Source: Spirochaetaceae bacterium
Lineage (GTDB): Bacteria; Spirochaetota; Spirochaetia; Treponematales; Breznakiellaceae
Assembly (NCBI GenBank): GCA_031255315.1
Contig: JAIRSS010000176.1
Coordinates: forward strand, 1 to 11,422
Reading direction: 5' to 3'
DNA length: 11,422 bases
Position 1 is the stretch's first letter; each line of letters begins with the position of its first letter. Position numbers and translations under genes: made by a program. Shown piece by piece: positions 1 through 7,659 of the stretch. The notes beneath the pieces were generated by a model. It worked only from the letters and a program-made list of their open reading frames with translations. It ran no database searches and was not told the DNA's origin.

Positions 1-916
1 GTAGAACGGGCAAACTCTCATTTGAAAGACAGTCTTATTCCTCGTTCAATATATGTGAAAGGTTACAAAAAAGTATCCTTCGTTTTGATGACCGCGGTCA
101 TTTGTCTGGCGGCCCTAAAGTATCTTCAGCTATTCATTTAGGGGTTTTGAAACAGGCTCACTTATCTCGGTTTTTGCCTTTCTCTCTCCCTATAATCCCG
201 ATACCATCGACGTATTGCATAAATTCGAGCATCCCACCGGGGCGCATTGGTTTGGAACCGACGACCTGGGGAGGGACTACCTGACCCGCATCCTCTATGG
301 CGGACGGATATCCCTGGTGGTGGGTATCGTGGCAATGCTGATCTCTACCTCCATCGGGGTTCTGGTGGGGATCGCCGCCGGATATACGGGGGGATTGGTA
401 GACAGCCTCCTGATGCGCCTGGTGGATATCCTGTCCTCTATCCCTTGGATGATCCTGGTAACGGTGATCAGCATTTACCTGCGTCCGGGCCTACAGACGA
501 TCATCCTGGTCATCGGCCTCTTTACCTGGATGTCTATTGCCCGGCTGGTACGGGCGGAAACCCTAAGCGTCAAGGAGCGGGAGTATGTACTCTATGCCCA
601 AGCCATCCACCAACGGCCCCTGGTTATCATTCTGCGCCACATTCTGCCGGGGGTACTGCCCACCATTATCGTTGCCGCCACCACCGGCGTCGCCAACGCT
701 ATCATGATGGAATCGGCCCTCAGTTTTTTAGGCATGGGGGTCCAGCAGCCGGTCTCTTCCTGGGGTAGTATGCTCAACCACGCCCAGGGAGTGCTGCGTA
801 CCGCGCCTTATATGGCGATTCTGCCGGGGATCATGATCATCCTTACGGTCTATTCTTTTAACAAGATAGGCGGGATAATCCGTATCCTGGCGGAACCAAG
901 GACAAGCCTTAAATGA
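1..916 (+). pseudogene. dppC: Peptide ABC importer permease DppC, frame-disrupted and cut by the left edge
   Basis: This is the second inner-membrane permease of a Dpp/Opp-type peptide (or nickel) importer. From 119 the frame reads ...SVFAFLSPYNPDTID, then the family hallmark GTDDLGRD, several hydrophobic helices, an EAA-like loop (QAIHQRPLVIILRHILPG) that contacts the ATPases, and a typical C-terminus ending in LAEPRTSLK. The N-terminal residues (KGYKKVSFVLMTAVICLAAL) are in another frame that stops at 139-141, while the main frame has a stop at 116-118. Removing about 40 bases (118-157) rejoins them as AALSLISVFAFLSPYNP, a normal first membrane helix. The longest remaining ORF starts only at a TTG at 215 and lacks that helix, so function is doubtful. 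The stop overlaps the dppD start (ATGA, 913-916). The true start lies left of the window. Sequencing error cannot be excluded, but a 40-base insertion is hard to explain that way. Confidence 0.85.
118..157 (+). repeat. Probable short repeat insertion inside dppC
   Basis: These 40 bases separate two reading frames of dppC. They contain CTTCAGC (124-130) and GGTTTTGAAACAG (143-155), both also present next to each other downstream of ppk at 3347-3370. CCCTAAA (113-119) and TTTAGGG (137-143) form a 7-bp inverted repeat around the CTTCAGC. The length is 1 modulo 3, so it shifts the frame. The exact ends are ambiguous by a few bases and I see no clear target-site duplication. Confidence 0.55.
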
Positions 917-1919
917 ACGCCGCCGGGACGGGGCTGCCGCCCTTGCTGGAACTTCGGGGGTTGCGTTGTGCCTTTGAACTGGAAGGGCGGCGGGTCGAGG
1001 TACTGCGGGGGGTGTATCTGTCCCTGTGGCAGGGGGAGATCCTGGGCCTTGTGGGGGAAAGCGGCAGCGGGAAAACCCTGACCATGCGCTCCGTTATCCG
1101 AATGTTGCCCCGTAGCGCCGCCCTGGAGACGGAAAAACTGGCCTTTGATGGGGTGGATCTGCAAAGTCTGCCGGAAGAATCCCTCCGGGCTATTCAGGGC
1201 AAGGATATTTCCATGATATTTCAGGACCCCATGACCTCCCTCAATCCCCTCAAACGGGTGGACCAGCACATCATGGAGGTACTCCTGCACCACGGGAATC
1301 ATGACCGTGGGGATGCCCGGCGGGAAGCGGTGCGCTTGTTGCAACAGGTGGGCATCCCCTCCGCCGAGACACGGATGCGCCAGTATCCCCACGAATTGTC
1401 CGGCGGTATGCGCCAGCGGGTACTGATCGCTATGGCTCTGGCCTGCCGGCCCAAACTCCTCATCGCCGACGAACCCACCACCGGGCTGGACGTTACCATC
1501 CAGGCCCAGATATTGGCGCTGATCCGCGGTTTGCAGCGGACCGATGGTATGGCGGTGGTGCTGATCACCCACGACCTTGGGGTCGTGGCCAGCCTCTGCC
1601 ACCGGGTAGCGGTGATGTATGGGGACTCATCATGGAAACCGGCCCTGTGGACGATATCTTTTACCGGCCCCTCCATCCCTATACTCAAGCGCTCCTGCAT
1701 TCCGTACCGGCCATTCACCAGAACCGGCAGGGCCGGCTTACGGCTATTGAGGGGCTGCCCCCGTCAGTGTTACACATGCCGCCGGGATGCCCTTTCGCGC
1801 CCCGGTGCGTCCGGGCCGGTCCCGGCTGCGGGGAATCCCTGCCGCCCACGGAGGACCGCGAGAGCGGCCGCAAGGTCCGTTGCTTCTATGCTAAGCCGGA
1901 GGAGGCCGCAAAGCCATGA
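913..1919 (+). pseudogene. dppD: Peptide ABC importer ATPase DppD, one-base frameshift
   Basis: This is one of the two ATPases that power the importer at the cytoplasmic face of the membrane. The first 237 residues are typical: Walker A GESGSGKT (48-55), Q-loop MIFQDP (Q104), signature LSGGMRQR (162-169), Walker B LLIADEP (D186, E187) and H-loop H220. After VAVMYG the frame is lost at the GGGG run 1621-1624 and continues as an unrelated tail to 2064. The lost part continues in another frame from 1623 to the stop at 1917-1919: [26 protein letters not shown], here given as GGLIMET, then the HPYTQ element, then a Cys-rich C-terminal domain (CPFAPRC, GPGC, VRC). One extra G would restore the whole protein of about 335 residues. 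The nucleotide-binding core survives, but the C-terminal domain used by this subfamily is lost. It overlaps dppC and dppF by ATGA junctions, so translational coupling to dppF would also suffer. Confidence 0.88.
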
Positions 1920-2917
1920 ACCGCGCCGAACACCTTATTGCAGTACAGGATCTGGTAAAAGAGTTTACCCTCCGCCGTTCCTTCCGTCCCTCCCTGCGGA
2001 TCCGGGCGGTAAACGGTGTCAGTTTTTCAATTTTGAAGGGAGAGACCTTCGGCCTGGTGGGTGAAAGCGGCTGCGGAAAATCGACTTTGGGTTGTACCAT
2101 CCTGCGGCTCTACAGGCCAAGTTCCGGCAGGGTATGGTATTCCGGCACGGACATCACGGGGCTCTCCGACCGGGTCCTGGCGCCTTACCGGCGGCGGATG
2201 CAGATAATCTTTCAGGACCCCTATGCATCCCTCAACCCCGCTATGCAGGTCCGGGATATTATCGCCGAACCGTTACTGCTCAAAAGTCAGCGTTCCCGGA
2301 CCAGACTACGGCCCGAGGATTACGACGAACAAGTACGGGATATGCTGATCCAGGTAGGTATGTCCGCCGACGACATGTACAAGTACCCCCACGAGTTTTC
2401 CGGGGGGCAGCATCAGCGGATCAGCATCGCCCGGGCCCTCGTCGTGCGGCCTGAATTTATCCTCTGTGACGAACCCATCAGCGCCTTGGACGTATCTATC
2501 CAGGCCCAGGTAGTCAATCTGCTGGAAGACCTACAGCAGGAATTCGGCCTAACCTATCTTTTTGTTGCCCACGATCTCTCCATGGTACGGCATATTTCCC
2601 ACCGGATCGCGGTGATGTATAAAGGCGAAATCGTGGAAATTGCCGATGCCGGGGAAATATACGAAACCCCCCTGCACCCCTATACACGGGCGTTGCTCCA
2701 ATCCATTCCCGTGCCGGACCCCCGGTGCGCCCGGGAATCACCGCCAGCGCTGCTCGAAGGAGAATTGCCTGGCGTTTCGGAAGAACGGCAGGGTTGCGCC
2801 TTCTTTAGCCGCTGTCCCCAGGCCCAGGAAGACTGCCGCATCAGACACCCCGTTTTGGAGGATGGCGGCGGCGGGCACGAGGCGGCCTGCCTATACCGGC
2901 GGGCGGACGGAGCATAG
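1916..2917 (+). CDS. dppF: Peptide ABC importer ATPase DppF/OppF
   Basis: This is the second ATPase of the importer, which pairs with DppD and drives peptide uptake through DppB/DppC. It has 333 residues, the usual family length, and is intact. Visible elements: Walker A GESGCGKS (49-56), Q-loop IIFQDPYASLNP (Q100), signature FSGGQHQR (161-168), Walker B ILCDEP (D185, E186) and H-loop H219. The C-terminal oligopeptide-family extension has PLHPYTRALL followed by four cysteines (C294, C300, C307, C325), matching the Cys set that holds an iron-sulphur cluster in some family members. The ATG at 1916 overlaps the dppD stop, with a purine-rich GGAGGAG at 1898-1904 upstream. It is the only undamaged importer gene in the window. 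The exact substrate (di-, oligopeptide or other) cannot be read from the ATPase. Confidence 0.92.
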   Translation: MNRAEHLIAVQDLVKEFTLRRSFRPSLRIRAVNGVSFSILKGETFGLVGESGCGKSTLGCTILRLYRPSSGRVWYSGTDITGLSDRVLAPYRRRMQIIFQDPYASLNPAMQVRDIIAEPLLLKSQRSRTRLRPEDYDEQVRDMLIQVGMSADDMYKYPHEFSGGQHQRISIARALVVRPEFILCDEPISALDVSIQAQVVNLLEDLQQEFGLTYLFVAHDLSMVRHISHRIAVMYKGEIVEIADAGEIYETPLHPYTRALLQSIPVPDPRCARESPPALLEGELPGVSEERQGCAFFSRCPQAQEDCRIRHPVLEDGGGGHEAACLYRRADGA

Positions 2918-2959
2918 GCGGGAAAACCCCTGGCCACGAACCGGGGATGGCAACTTTTC

Positions 2960-2970
2960 AGGAGGCGTTT
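2960..2970 (+). promoter_or_regulatory. Strong ribosome binding site of the lipoprotein remnant
   Basis: AGGAGG at 2960-2965 lies five bases before the ATG at 2971. This good site supports 2971 as the original start of the following lipoprotein gene, although its frame breaks after about six codons. Confidence 0.6.
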
Positions 2971-3211
2971 ATGTATCTAAAACACGTAAATCATTTTTCT
3001 TTTGGGCGGCATAATAATCATTGCCCTTTTTTCCGGTTGCGTATCCTCGGGTCAGAATAACAACCATGATTTATTAGCTGGGTATATTATAGCAGTAAAA
3101 TTCAGGAGAGTATTCCGCCCTCTGCCATCAGGCTTCAATGCGGGAAAAATCTATGTTGATTCCCTGCCTTCACTGGAGAACGAAACGGTTGCCCTATTGA
3201 CGGTGCGCTAA
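2971..3211 (+). pseudogene. Small lipoprotein remnant, frameshifted in the signal peptide
   Basis: Starting at the ATG at 2971 the first codons read MYLKHV. That frame then gives a hydrophilic tail and a stop, while the adjacent frame reads IIFLLGGIIIIALFSGC. Deleting one A of the AAA run at 2988-2990 joins these into a textbook lipoprotein signal peptide: one Lys, a hydrophobic core and a spirochaete-type lipobox LFSGC. The mature part (CVSSGQNNN..., then GKIYVDSLPSLENETVALL) ends at a stop at 3209-3211. A second one-base change near 3200 would extend it as DGALTYTVLGRP, so the 3' end may also be damaged. It follows dppF by about 53 bases on the same strand. I do not recognise the family. 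It would have been anchored to a membrane surface. The open part without repair begins at a TTG at 3002. Confidence 0.55.
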
Positions 3212-3217
3212 CATACA

Positions 3218-3240
3218 CGGTTTTGGGAAGGCCTCTCATG
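3218..3240 (+). repeat. Dispersed repeat copy E
   Basis: CGGTTTTGGGAAGGCCTCTC followed by ATG matches the repeat at 9354-9373 and 11066-11090 (TTTTGGGAAAGCCTCTCATAA type). It lies just after the lipoprotein remnant's stop. Confidence 0.5.
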
Positions 3241-3297
3241 GGAACCGGGACTTGACGACGGTAGAGGCACGAGAGAACGTGGAAAGGAAAGAAAAAA

Positions 3298-3376
3298 TTG
3301 CGGTTGTTTGTGTCTTGCTGCCCTACGGATGATTCCGTAGGTTGTCCTTCAGCAAAAGGTTTTGAAACAGCCGCAG
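3298..3376 (-). repeat. Nested inverted-repeat structure downstream of ppk (repeat copy B)
   Basis: The outer arms GCGGTTGTTT (3300-3309) and AAACAGCCGC (3365-3374) pair with one G-U type mismatch. Inside sits a perfect 8-bp hairpin, CCTACGGA (3322-3329) and TCCGTAGG (3334-3341), with a TGAT loop. The right arm contains CTTCAGC and GGTTTTGAAACAGCC, which recur elsewhere in the window. It lies beyond the ppk stop, so it would be in the 3' end of the ppk transcript. No T-run follows it. Confidence 0.5.
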
Positions 3377-3403
3377 TAGATTCCTCTATGATCCATGTCC
3401 GCC

Positions 3404-3429
3404 CGCCGGTCCGGTGAATATGACCGGCG
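3404..3429 (-). terminator. Hairpin directly after the ppk stop
   Basis: CGCCGGTC (3404-3411) and GACCGGCG (3422-3429) form a perfect 8-bp, GC-rich stem with a 10-base loop, ending one base before the ppk stop codon (3430-3432). No T-tract follows on the - strand, so it may protect the 3' end or act only as a weak terminator. Confidence 0.45.
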
Positions 3430-5586
3430 TTAATTCCCGCTTGGGGGGCTGCGGCGGACGATGAATTCCTGCCGGGGCGCCCAGGAGTCTCCCGCCTCCC
3501 CAGCCGCCTGAGCAAGGAGGTATTCCTGATACAAAAACAGACTGTCTCCAGGGGAAGGTTCCCGGCGCGTCCAGCGGCCACGGCTGTCTAAAACCCAGGA
3601 CTGGCGGTTGTCCCGAAAGCAGGCTTTCAGAACCGCGCGGAGCCGTTCCTGCAGGTCCGCCTGAAGAATCGGAAACATGATCTCCACCCGGCGTTCCAAA
3701 TTCCTGGTCATCCAGTCGGCGCTGGAAAGATAGAACTCTTCGGTCCCGGCGTTGGCAAAGTAGAATATGCGGGAGTGTTCCAGAAACCGGTCCACTATAC
3801 TCACCACCCGGATGTTTTCCGAAAGCCCCGGAACTCCGGGGACGAGCATACAAATACCCCGGATATTAAGCTCTATATGCACACCCTCTTGGGAAGCCCG
3901 GTACAACGCACGGATTACGCCGGGGTCGGCCAGAGCGTTCATCTTCGCCATGATGCAGCCGGGATTCTCCCGGCTTGAACGCATGGCCTCCCGGTCTATA
4001 AGCTCAATGAGCCGGCCTTTAAGGGTTATCGGGGCTGCCGCCAGCTTCCTCATAGTGGAAATCGCCGAATATCCGGTTATCATATTGAACAGAAGCCCCG
4101 CGTCGAACGCAAGCTCTTCCCTCGCGGTAAAAAGACAGAGGTCTTCGTAGAACTTCGCGGTTTTATCGTTGTAGTTCCCGGTGGAAAGGTGGACGTACCG
4201 CTTAACCCCGTCCTGTTCCCGGCGGACCACCATGGTAATCTTGGCGTGTACTTTAAGCCGGGCAAGCCCGTAAACCACGATCACCCCGGCCCGTTCCAGG
4301 CGGTTTGCCCAGGAGATGTTCAATTCCTCATCAAACCGGGCCTTGAGTTCTACCAAAGCGGTTACCTGCTTGCCGTTCAGCGCCGCCTCCTCCAGGGCCC
4401 TGACAATGGGGGAATCCCCGCCGGTCCGGTAGAGCGCCGTTTTTATTGAAACAACCTGGGGATCCTCCGCGGCGTCCCGGAAAAACCGTACTACCGAATC
4501 AAAGGAGTGGTAGGGCAGGTGGAGCATCACATCCCCCCGGCTGATCCGGTCCCACAGGGATTCATCCCCGGAAAACTCAGGGCTCGGATATATCGGCGGG
4601 CTTTTCCGTCTGAACTGATCGAAGCCCCGGACCGAAACCAAATCCCCCAGGGTCCTCAGATCCAGGGGGCCGGCAAGCTCGTAGACGTCCTCCGGTTCCA
4701 GTTCCAGACGCCGGGCCAGCTCTTCTTTAAGAAACACGCTGTCAACGGAACAGACCATGCGCACGGGCCGGGAATAGTCCCTGCGGACCAGCACCTCTTC
4801 CATGGCCTCGATAAAATCCTCATCCCGCTTTTCGTCCACGGAAAAATCCGCGTCCCGGTTGATCTTAAAGAGCATACTCTCCCGAATCGTATAGCCGGGA
4901 AAAAGATAGGCGCCCCATGAGAGGATCACATCGTCCAGCAGCGCCCATTGTACCCGGCCCTCTTTCGGGGGGCCTTCTTCCGGGGGGAGCCACAGAATAC
5001 GGCCCGGCGCCGGGGGGATTTGAATAACCGCGATCCGGTCCCCGCCGGAAACGCCGGTTCCCTCCAGCCCGGCCGCATCCTCGTCCGGTTTCAGGCGGAA
5101 GGCGGCGTACAGGGAGAGGCCGTCTATGGAGGGGCTGCGGCCTTCTTCGTCAAACCTGAGGGGGGTAAGCGCCGGGTAGACTTCCCGCATAAAAAGGGAT
5201 TCCAGGTAGTCCATCTGACGGAGGGAATAGGCGTCGGGCCGGACCAGCTCCAGGCCGCCCCGGGCAAGCGCGGGGAAGATTTCGGTACGCAGGCATTCGT
5301 ACTGAAGGCGGAGAATGTCCCGGACGTTTTCCGATATTTTTTTGAGTTGGGCTTTCGGGCTCAACCCCGCGGGATCCTGCTCCGGCCCTATGCCGGCCCG
5401 GAGAGCCCGCTTAATGGCCGCCGCCCGGACCATAAAAAACTCATCAAAATTAGACGCGACAATGACCAAAAATCTGAACCGGTCCAGCGGCGGCAGGCCC
5501 GGCGTAAGCCCCTCCTCTAAAACCCGCCGGTTGAAGTCAATCCATGAAATGTCCCTGTTAAAAAAAACCGCTTCCTGTTCCATCAT
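3430..5586 (-). CDS. ppk: Polyphosphate kinase 1
   Basis: Reversibly transfers the terminal phosphate of ATP to inorganic polyphosphate, through a phosphohistidine intermediate. It has 718 residues, the usual family length. The N-terminal domain opens with FFNRDISWIDFNRRVLEE and ASNFDEFFMVR. The middle domain follows, then the two phospholipase-D-like catalytic domains. Key residues are present: R387 (ALYRTGGD) and R417 (KARFDE) for phosphate binding, H447 (LKVHAKI, the autophosphorylated His) and H604 (FLEHSRIFYF), with HLSTGNYN after H447. All are offset by 12 from the E. coli residues R375, R405, H435 and H592 as I remember them. The start is one of two adjacent ATGs (5586, 5583), with no clear Shine-Dalgarno, so translation may be weak or coupled. 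It is 70 bases downstream of ppx/gppA, so the two probably share a transcript. A GC-rich hairpin follows the stop. Confidence 0.97.
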   Translation of the reverse strand: MMEQEAVFFNRDISWIDFNRRVLEEGLTPGLPPLDRFRFLVIVASNFDEFFMVRAAAIKRALRAGIGPEQDPAGLSPKAQLKKISENVRDILRLQYECLRTEIFPALARGGLELVRPDAYSLRQMDYLESLFMREVYPALTPLRFDEEGRSPSIDGLSLYAAFRLKPDEDAAGLEGTGVSGGDRIAVIQIPPAPGRILWLPPEEGPPKEGRVQWALLDDVILSWGAYLFPGYTIRESMLFKINRDADFSVDEKRDEDFIEAMEEVLVRRDYSRPVRMVCSVDSVFLKEELARRLELEPEDVYELAGPLDLRTLGDLVSVRGFDQFRRKSPPIYPSPEFSGDESLWDRISRGDVMLHLPYHSFDSVVRFFRDAAEDPQVVSIKTALYRTGGDSPIVRALEEAALNGKQVTALVELKARFDEELNISWANRLERAGVIVVYGLARLKVHAKITMVVRREQDGVKRYVHLSTGNYNDKTAKFYEDLCLFTAREELAFDAGLLFNMITGYSAISTMRKLAAAPITLKGRLIELIDREAMRSSRENPGCIMAKMNALADPGVIRALYRASQEGVHIELNIRGICMLVPGVPGLSENIRVVSIVDRFLEHSRIFYFANAGTEEFYLSSADWMTRNLERRVEIMFPILQADLQERLRAVLKACFRDNRQSWVLDSRGRWTRREPSPGDSLFLYQEYLLAQAAGEAGDSWAPRQEFIVRRSPPSGN

Positions 5587-5656
5587 TATGTTGTTTTTTA
5601 TGGCGTTCTTTGCCGCGCAGCCCCGCTCGGCCGTTCTATACTAAATCGTGGTATCG

Positions 5657-7195
5657 TCAGGTAATAATCACCGTATAGCCGAATACATTCTGAAATAAAT
5701 CGGCTTTTTCTTCCAGCCCTATACGCTCAGGGGTCAAGTCATAGCGGCTCTCCGTATGGAGGACGACCGCCTCAGGTTTCCGCTCCACCGTAACGCGGCT
5801 GATCCGCTGGGTATGCCCCCGGTCCAAGGCGTCGGCCACCCGCAGGATGGACGCCATCTTGAGTACCAAAATACGATCTTCCCGCTGAAGGGACAGGTAG
5901 TCTACGTCCATGGAGGAAGGGGGCGCGCCCCGGTGGTAGCGGATCACATTGGCAATGACGTCCAGTTCGTCCCGGCGAAGGCCGAATATCTCCGAATTCG
6001 CAACAATATACTGGCCGTGTTTGTTATGCCCCGCTCCCTGGATAAACATGCCTATGTCGTGCAAAAGAGCCGCCGCCTCCAGCATCATCCGCTCCCGGCG
6101 GTTCATGCCGTGTTCCCGGACCAGGGCGTCAAAAAGGATGCGGCAGAGACCGGCCACATGCCGGCTGTGGGGTTCGTCGTACCGGTACTTCCGTCCCAGA
6201 TTTACCGCCGAAGCGATAATTTGAGAGAAGAATTCCTCCTGAAGCTCCCCGTCCACTCCGGCGGCCAGATCTATGAGCAGCCCCTCCCGGATGGAAACGC
6301 AGGGGACCAGAACCTGCGCGGCGGCGGTCCGCTGCAGGAACAGTTTGTACAGAAGGTTCCCGGGGACAAAGCCCTCCGAATCCGCATAGGGAACATGCAG
6401 CTTTTGGACGCATTCTTCAGGACGGTAGTCCCGTATCTTTTCAACAAACTGAATATAGGCGTCCCGTTCTATGATGCGGCACTGTTCGTTAAGCTCCTTC
6501 CCGACGCCGGAAGCCAGGTAGCGGGCGTCGGCGCCGGCCATCACCACGGTCCTGACCCTGGCCAGTTCCATTTCCATGCTGAGGAATTCCGACGTGTTCC
6601 GTACATTGTCGTTCAAGTACCGGTCCTGGGACCACACGGAACCGAAGGTCCGCCCGGATTGGCGGTCTATCAAAATAGTCCCCAGACGCAGGCTGTGGGC
6701 CGCCGCCATCTTGCCTCTCCTGAGGAGCATGATCTCTGTGGACCCGCCGCCTATCTCAATGATCATGGAGTTGGTCCGCCAAAACCGGGGGAAATCGTCT
6801 TTTAACGCGAAGCGGACCGCCAGGTACATCAGCCGGTTTTCCTCTATCCCCTCAACAATGACGATGGGGAACCCCGTCTCCTGACGGACCCGGTCTACAA
6901 ACACATCCCGGTTCCTGGCCGCCCGGAGGGCGCTGGTGGCTATCACATGGACATCCCCGCCGGCTATGCCCCAGCTTTTCAAAAGCTCCCGAAAACTTTG
7001 AAGCACCAAAAGACATTCCAGCAGGGATTCCCGTGATACCTGCCCGGAGGTAAACACGTCCCGCCCCAACGCAACAGGCTTTCCCGCTTGATCCAGAACC
7101 CGCCACTTCCCTCCGGCGGCGAGTTCCGCAATCACAAGGCGTATGCCGGTTGAACCAATTTCAAGGACCGCCGTAAGGCGGGGGAAAGATTCCAT
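5657..7195 (-). CDS. ppx: Ppx/GppA family phosphatase (exopolyphosphatase / pppGpp phosphohydrolase)
   Basis: Family members remove terminal phosphates from polyphosphate and/or convert pppGpp to ppGpp. It has 512 residues, the length of the full multi-domain E. coli form. The N-terminal actin-like phosphatase domain has EIGSTGIRL (12-20), ATSALRAARN (86-95), EGIEENRL (115-122) and IIEIGGGSTE (145-154). The C-terminal half is an HD-type helical region with LLHDIG (H379, D380) and NKHGQYIV. Two differences from the usual consensus are Glu12 for the common Asp and Asn120 where Ala is common. The ATG at 7195 is preceded by GGGAG at 12 bases, and that site lies in the right arm of a 9-bp inverted repeat. 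Placed between an RlpA-like gene and ppk, it would form a polyphosphate make/break pair. Which substrate dominates cannot be told from sequence. Confidence 0.93.
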   Translation of the reverse strand: MESFPRLTAVLEIGSTGIRLVIAELAAGGKWRVLDQAGKPVALGRDVFTSGQVSRESLLECLLVLQSFRELLKSWGIAGGDVHVIATSALRAARNRDVFVDRVRQETGFPIVIVEGIEENRLMYLAVRFALKDDFPRFWRTNSMIIEIGGGSTEIMLLRRGKMAAAHSLRLGTILIDRQSGRTFGSVWSQDRYLNDNVRNTSEFLSMEMELARVRTVVMAGADARYLASGVGKELNEQCRIIERDAYIQFVEKIRDYRPEECVQKLHVPYADSEGFVPGNLLYKLFLQRTAAAQVLVPCVSIREGLLIDLAAGVDGELQEEFFSQIIASAVNLGRKYRYDEPHSRHVAGLCRILFDALVREHGMNRRERMMLEAAALLHDIGMFIQGAGHNKHGQYIVANSEIFGLRRDELDVIANVIRYHRGAPPSSMDVDYLSLQREDRILVLKMASILRVADALDRGHTQRISRVTVERKPEAVVLHTESRYDLTPERIGLEEKADLFQNVFGYTVIIT

Positions 7196-7209
7196 GATGT
7201 ATATATTCT

Positions 7210-7243
7210 CCCGGGGTTATCAAAAAGAATCAACAACCCCGGG
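7210..7243 (-). promoter_or_regulatory. Perfect inverted repeat overlapping the ppx ribosome binding site
   Basis: CCCGGGGTT (7210-7218) and AACCCCGGG (7235-7243) pair perfectly over 9 bp with a 16-base loop. On the - strand the arm nearer the gene ends in CCCCGGGAG, the only Shine-Dalgarno-like sequence before the ppx ATG. The hairpin would mask it. No T-run follows on that strand, so a translation switch or attenuation-like pause is more likely than a terminator. Confidence 0.5.
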
Positions 7244-7256
7244 CGGCGCCGGTTTT

Positions 7257-7637
7257 TTACTGCGGCCTGTTGTTAGGAGGCGCCCTCCTTCTGATTACCT
7301 CAATGGAGACCACAACGGAATCGCTGTCCCCCATTCTCAAGGCTATCGCCGCAACCTGGGACAGATCAATGATCCGGTTCGCTGTAGCGGTGATACGGCC
7401 GGTAATGGTAACGACGACCTGCCGTCGATTCTGTATATTGGTAACCAGCACTTTGGTTCCCCGAGGGAGCACCGGATGGGAGCCAACCAACTGGTTGGCC
7501 CGCATAGTACGAGTAGCGGCCCCCCGTTGGTAGAAAGTCCGCATATACGGCTGGTTATAGGTCTGTGCAGGAAGTCTTATAAGCGGCAAACCAACAAGGG
7601 CCATACTAATAATCAACAAACCACGCGTGCGATTCAT
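7257..7637 (-). CDS. Small exported RlpA-like double-psi beta-barrel protein
   Basis: This 126-residue protein has a signal peptide (MNRTRG, hydrophobic core to about residue 22, probable cleavage near PAQ-T) and one RlpA-type double-psi beta-barrel domain (about 47-115). The family match is NQLVGSHPVLPRGTKVLVTN followed by NRIIDLSQVAAIALRMG. Full RlpA proteins are septal lytic transglycosylases cutting peptidoglycan strands that lack stem peptides. Here the usual NDRGP element reads TGRIT (79-83), so the family's catalytic Asp is replaced by Gly80, while His54 is kept. There is no SPOR domain. It may bind the wall rather than cut it. I chose ATG 7637 over the GTG at 7643 because GGAAAGAG sits about 10 bases upstream. 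It is 22 bases after the permease stop and 61 before ppx, so probably co-transcribed. Confidence 0.82.
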   Translation of the reverse strand: MNRTRGLLIISMALVGLPLIRLPAQTYNQPYMRTFYQRGAATRTMRANQLVGSHPVLPRGTKVLVTNIQNRRQVVVTITGRITATANRIIDLSQVAAIALRMGDSDSVVVSIEVIRRRAPPNNRPQ

Positions 7638-7659
7638 AACCACCGTACTCTTTCCATCC

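Noticed and set aside
850..1602. 250-residue open frame opposite dppD
   Set aside because: Antisense shadow of the ABC ATPase, no motif of its own.
1616..1626. Programmed -1 frameshift in dppD
   Set aside because: A -1 shift would give the right product, but there is no slippery heptamer and the P-site codon would re-pair poorly; a real or technical one-base deletion is simpler.
2927..2946. Terminator after dppF (CCCC-GG / CC-GGGG)
   Set aside because: The stem is short with a bulge and no T-run follows.
5756..6805. 349-residue open frame opposite ppx
   Set aside because: It is the antisense shadow of a clearly conserved Ppx/GppA gene; His/Pro/Gly-rich low-information sequence.
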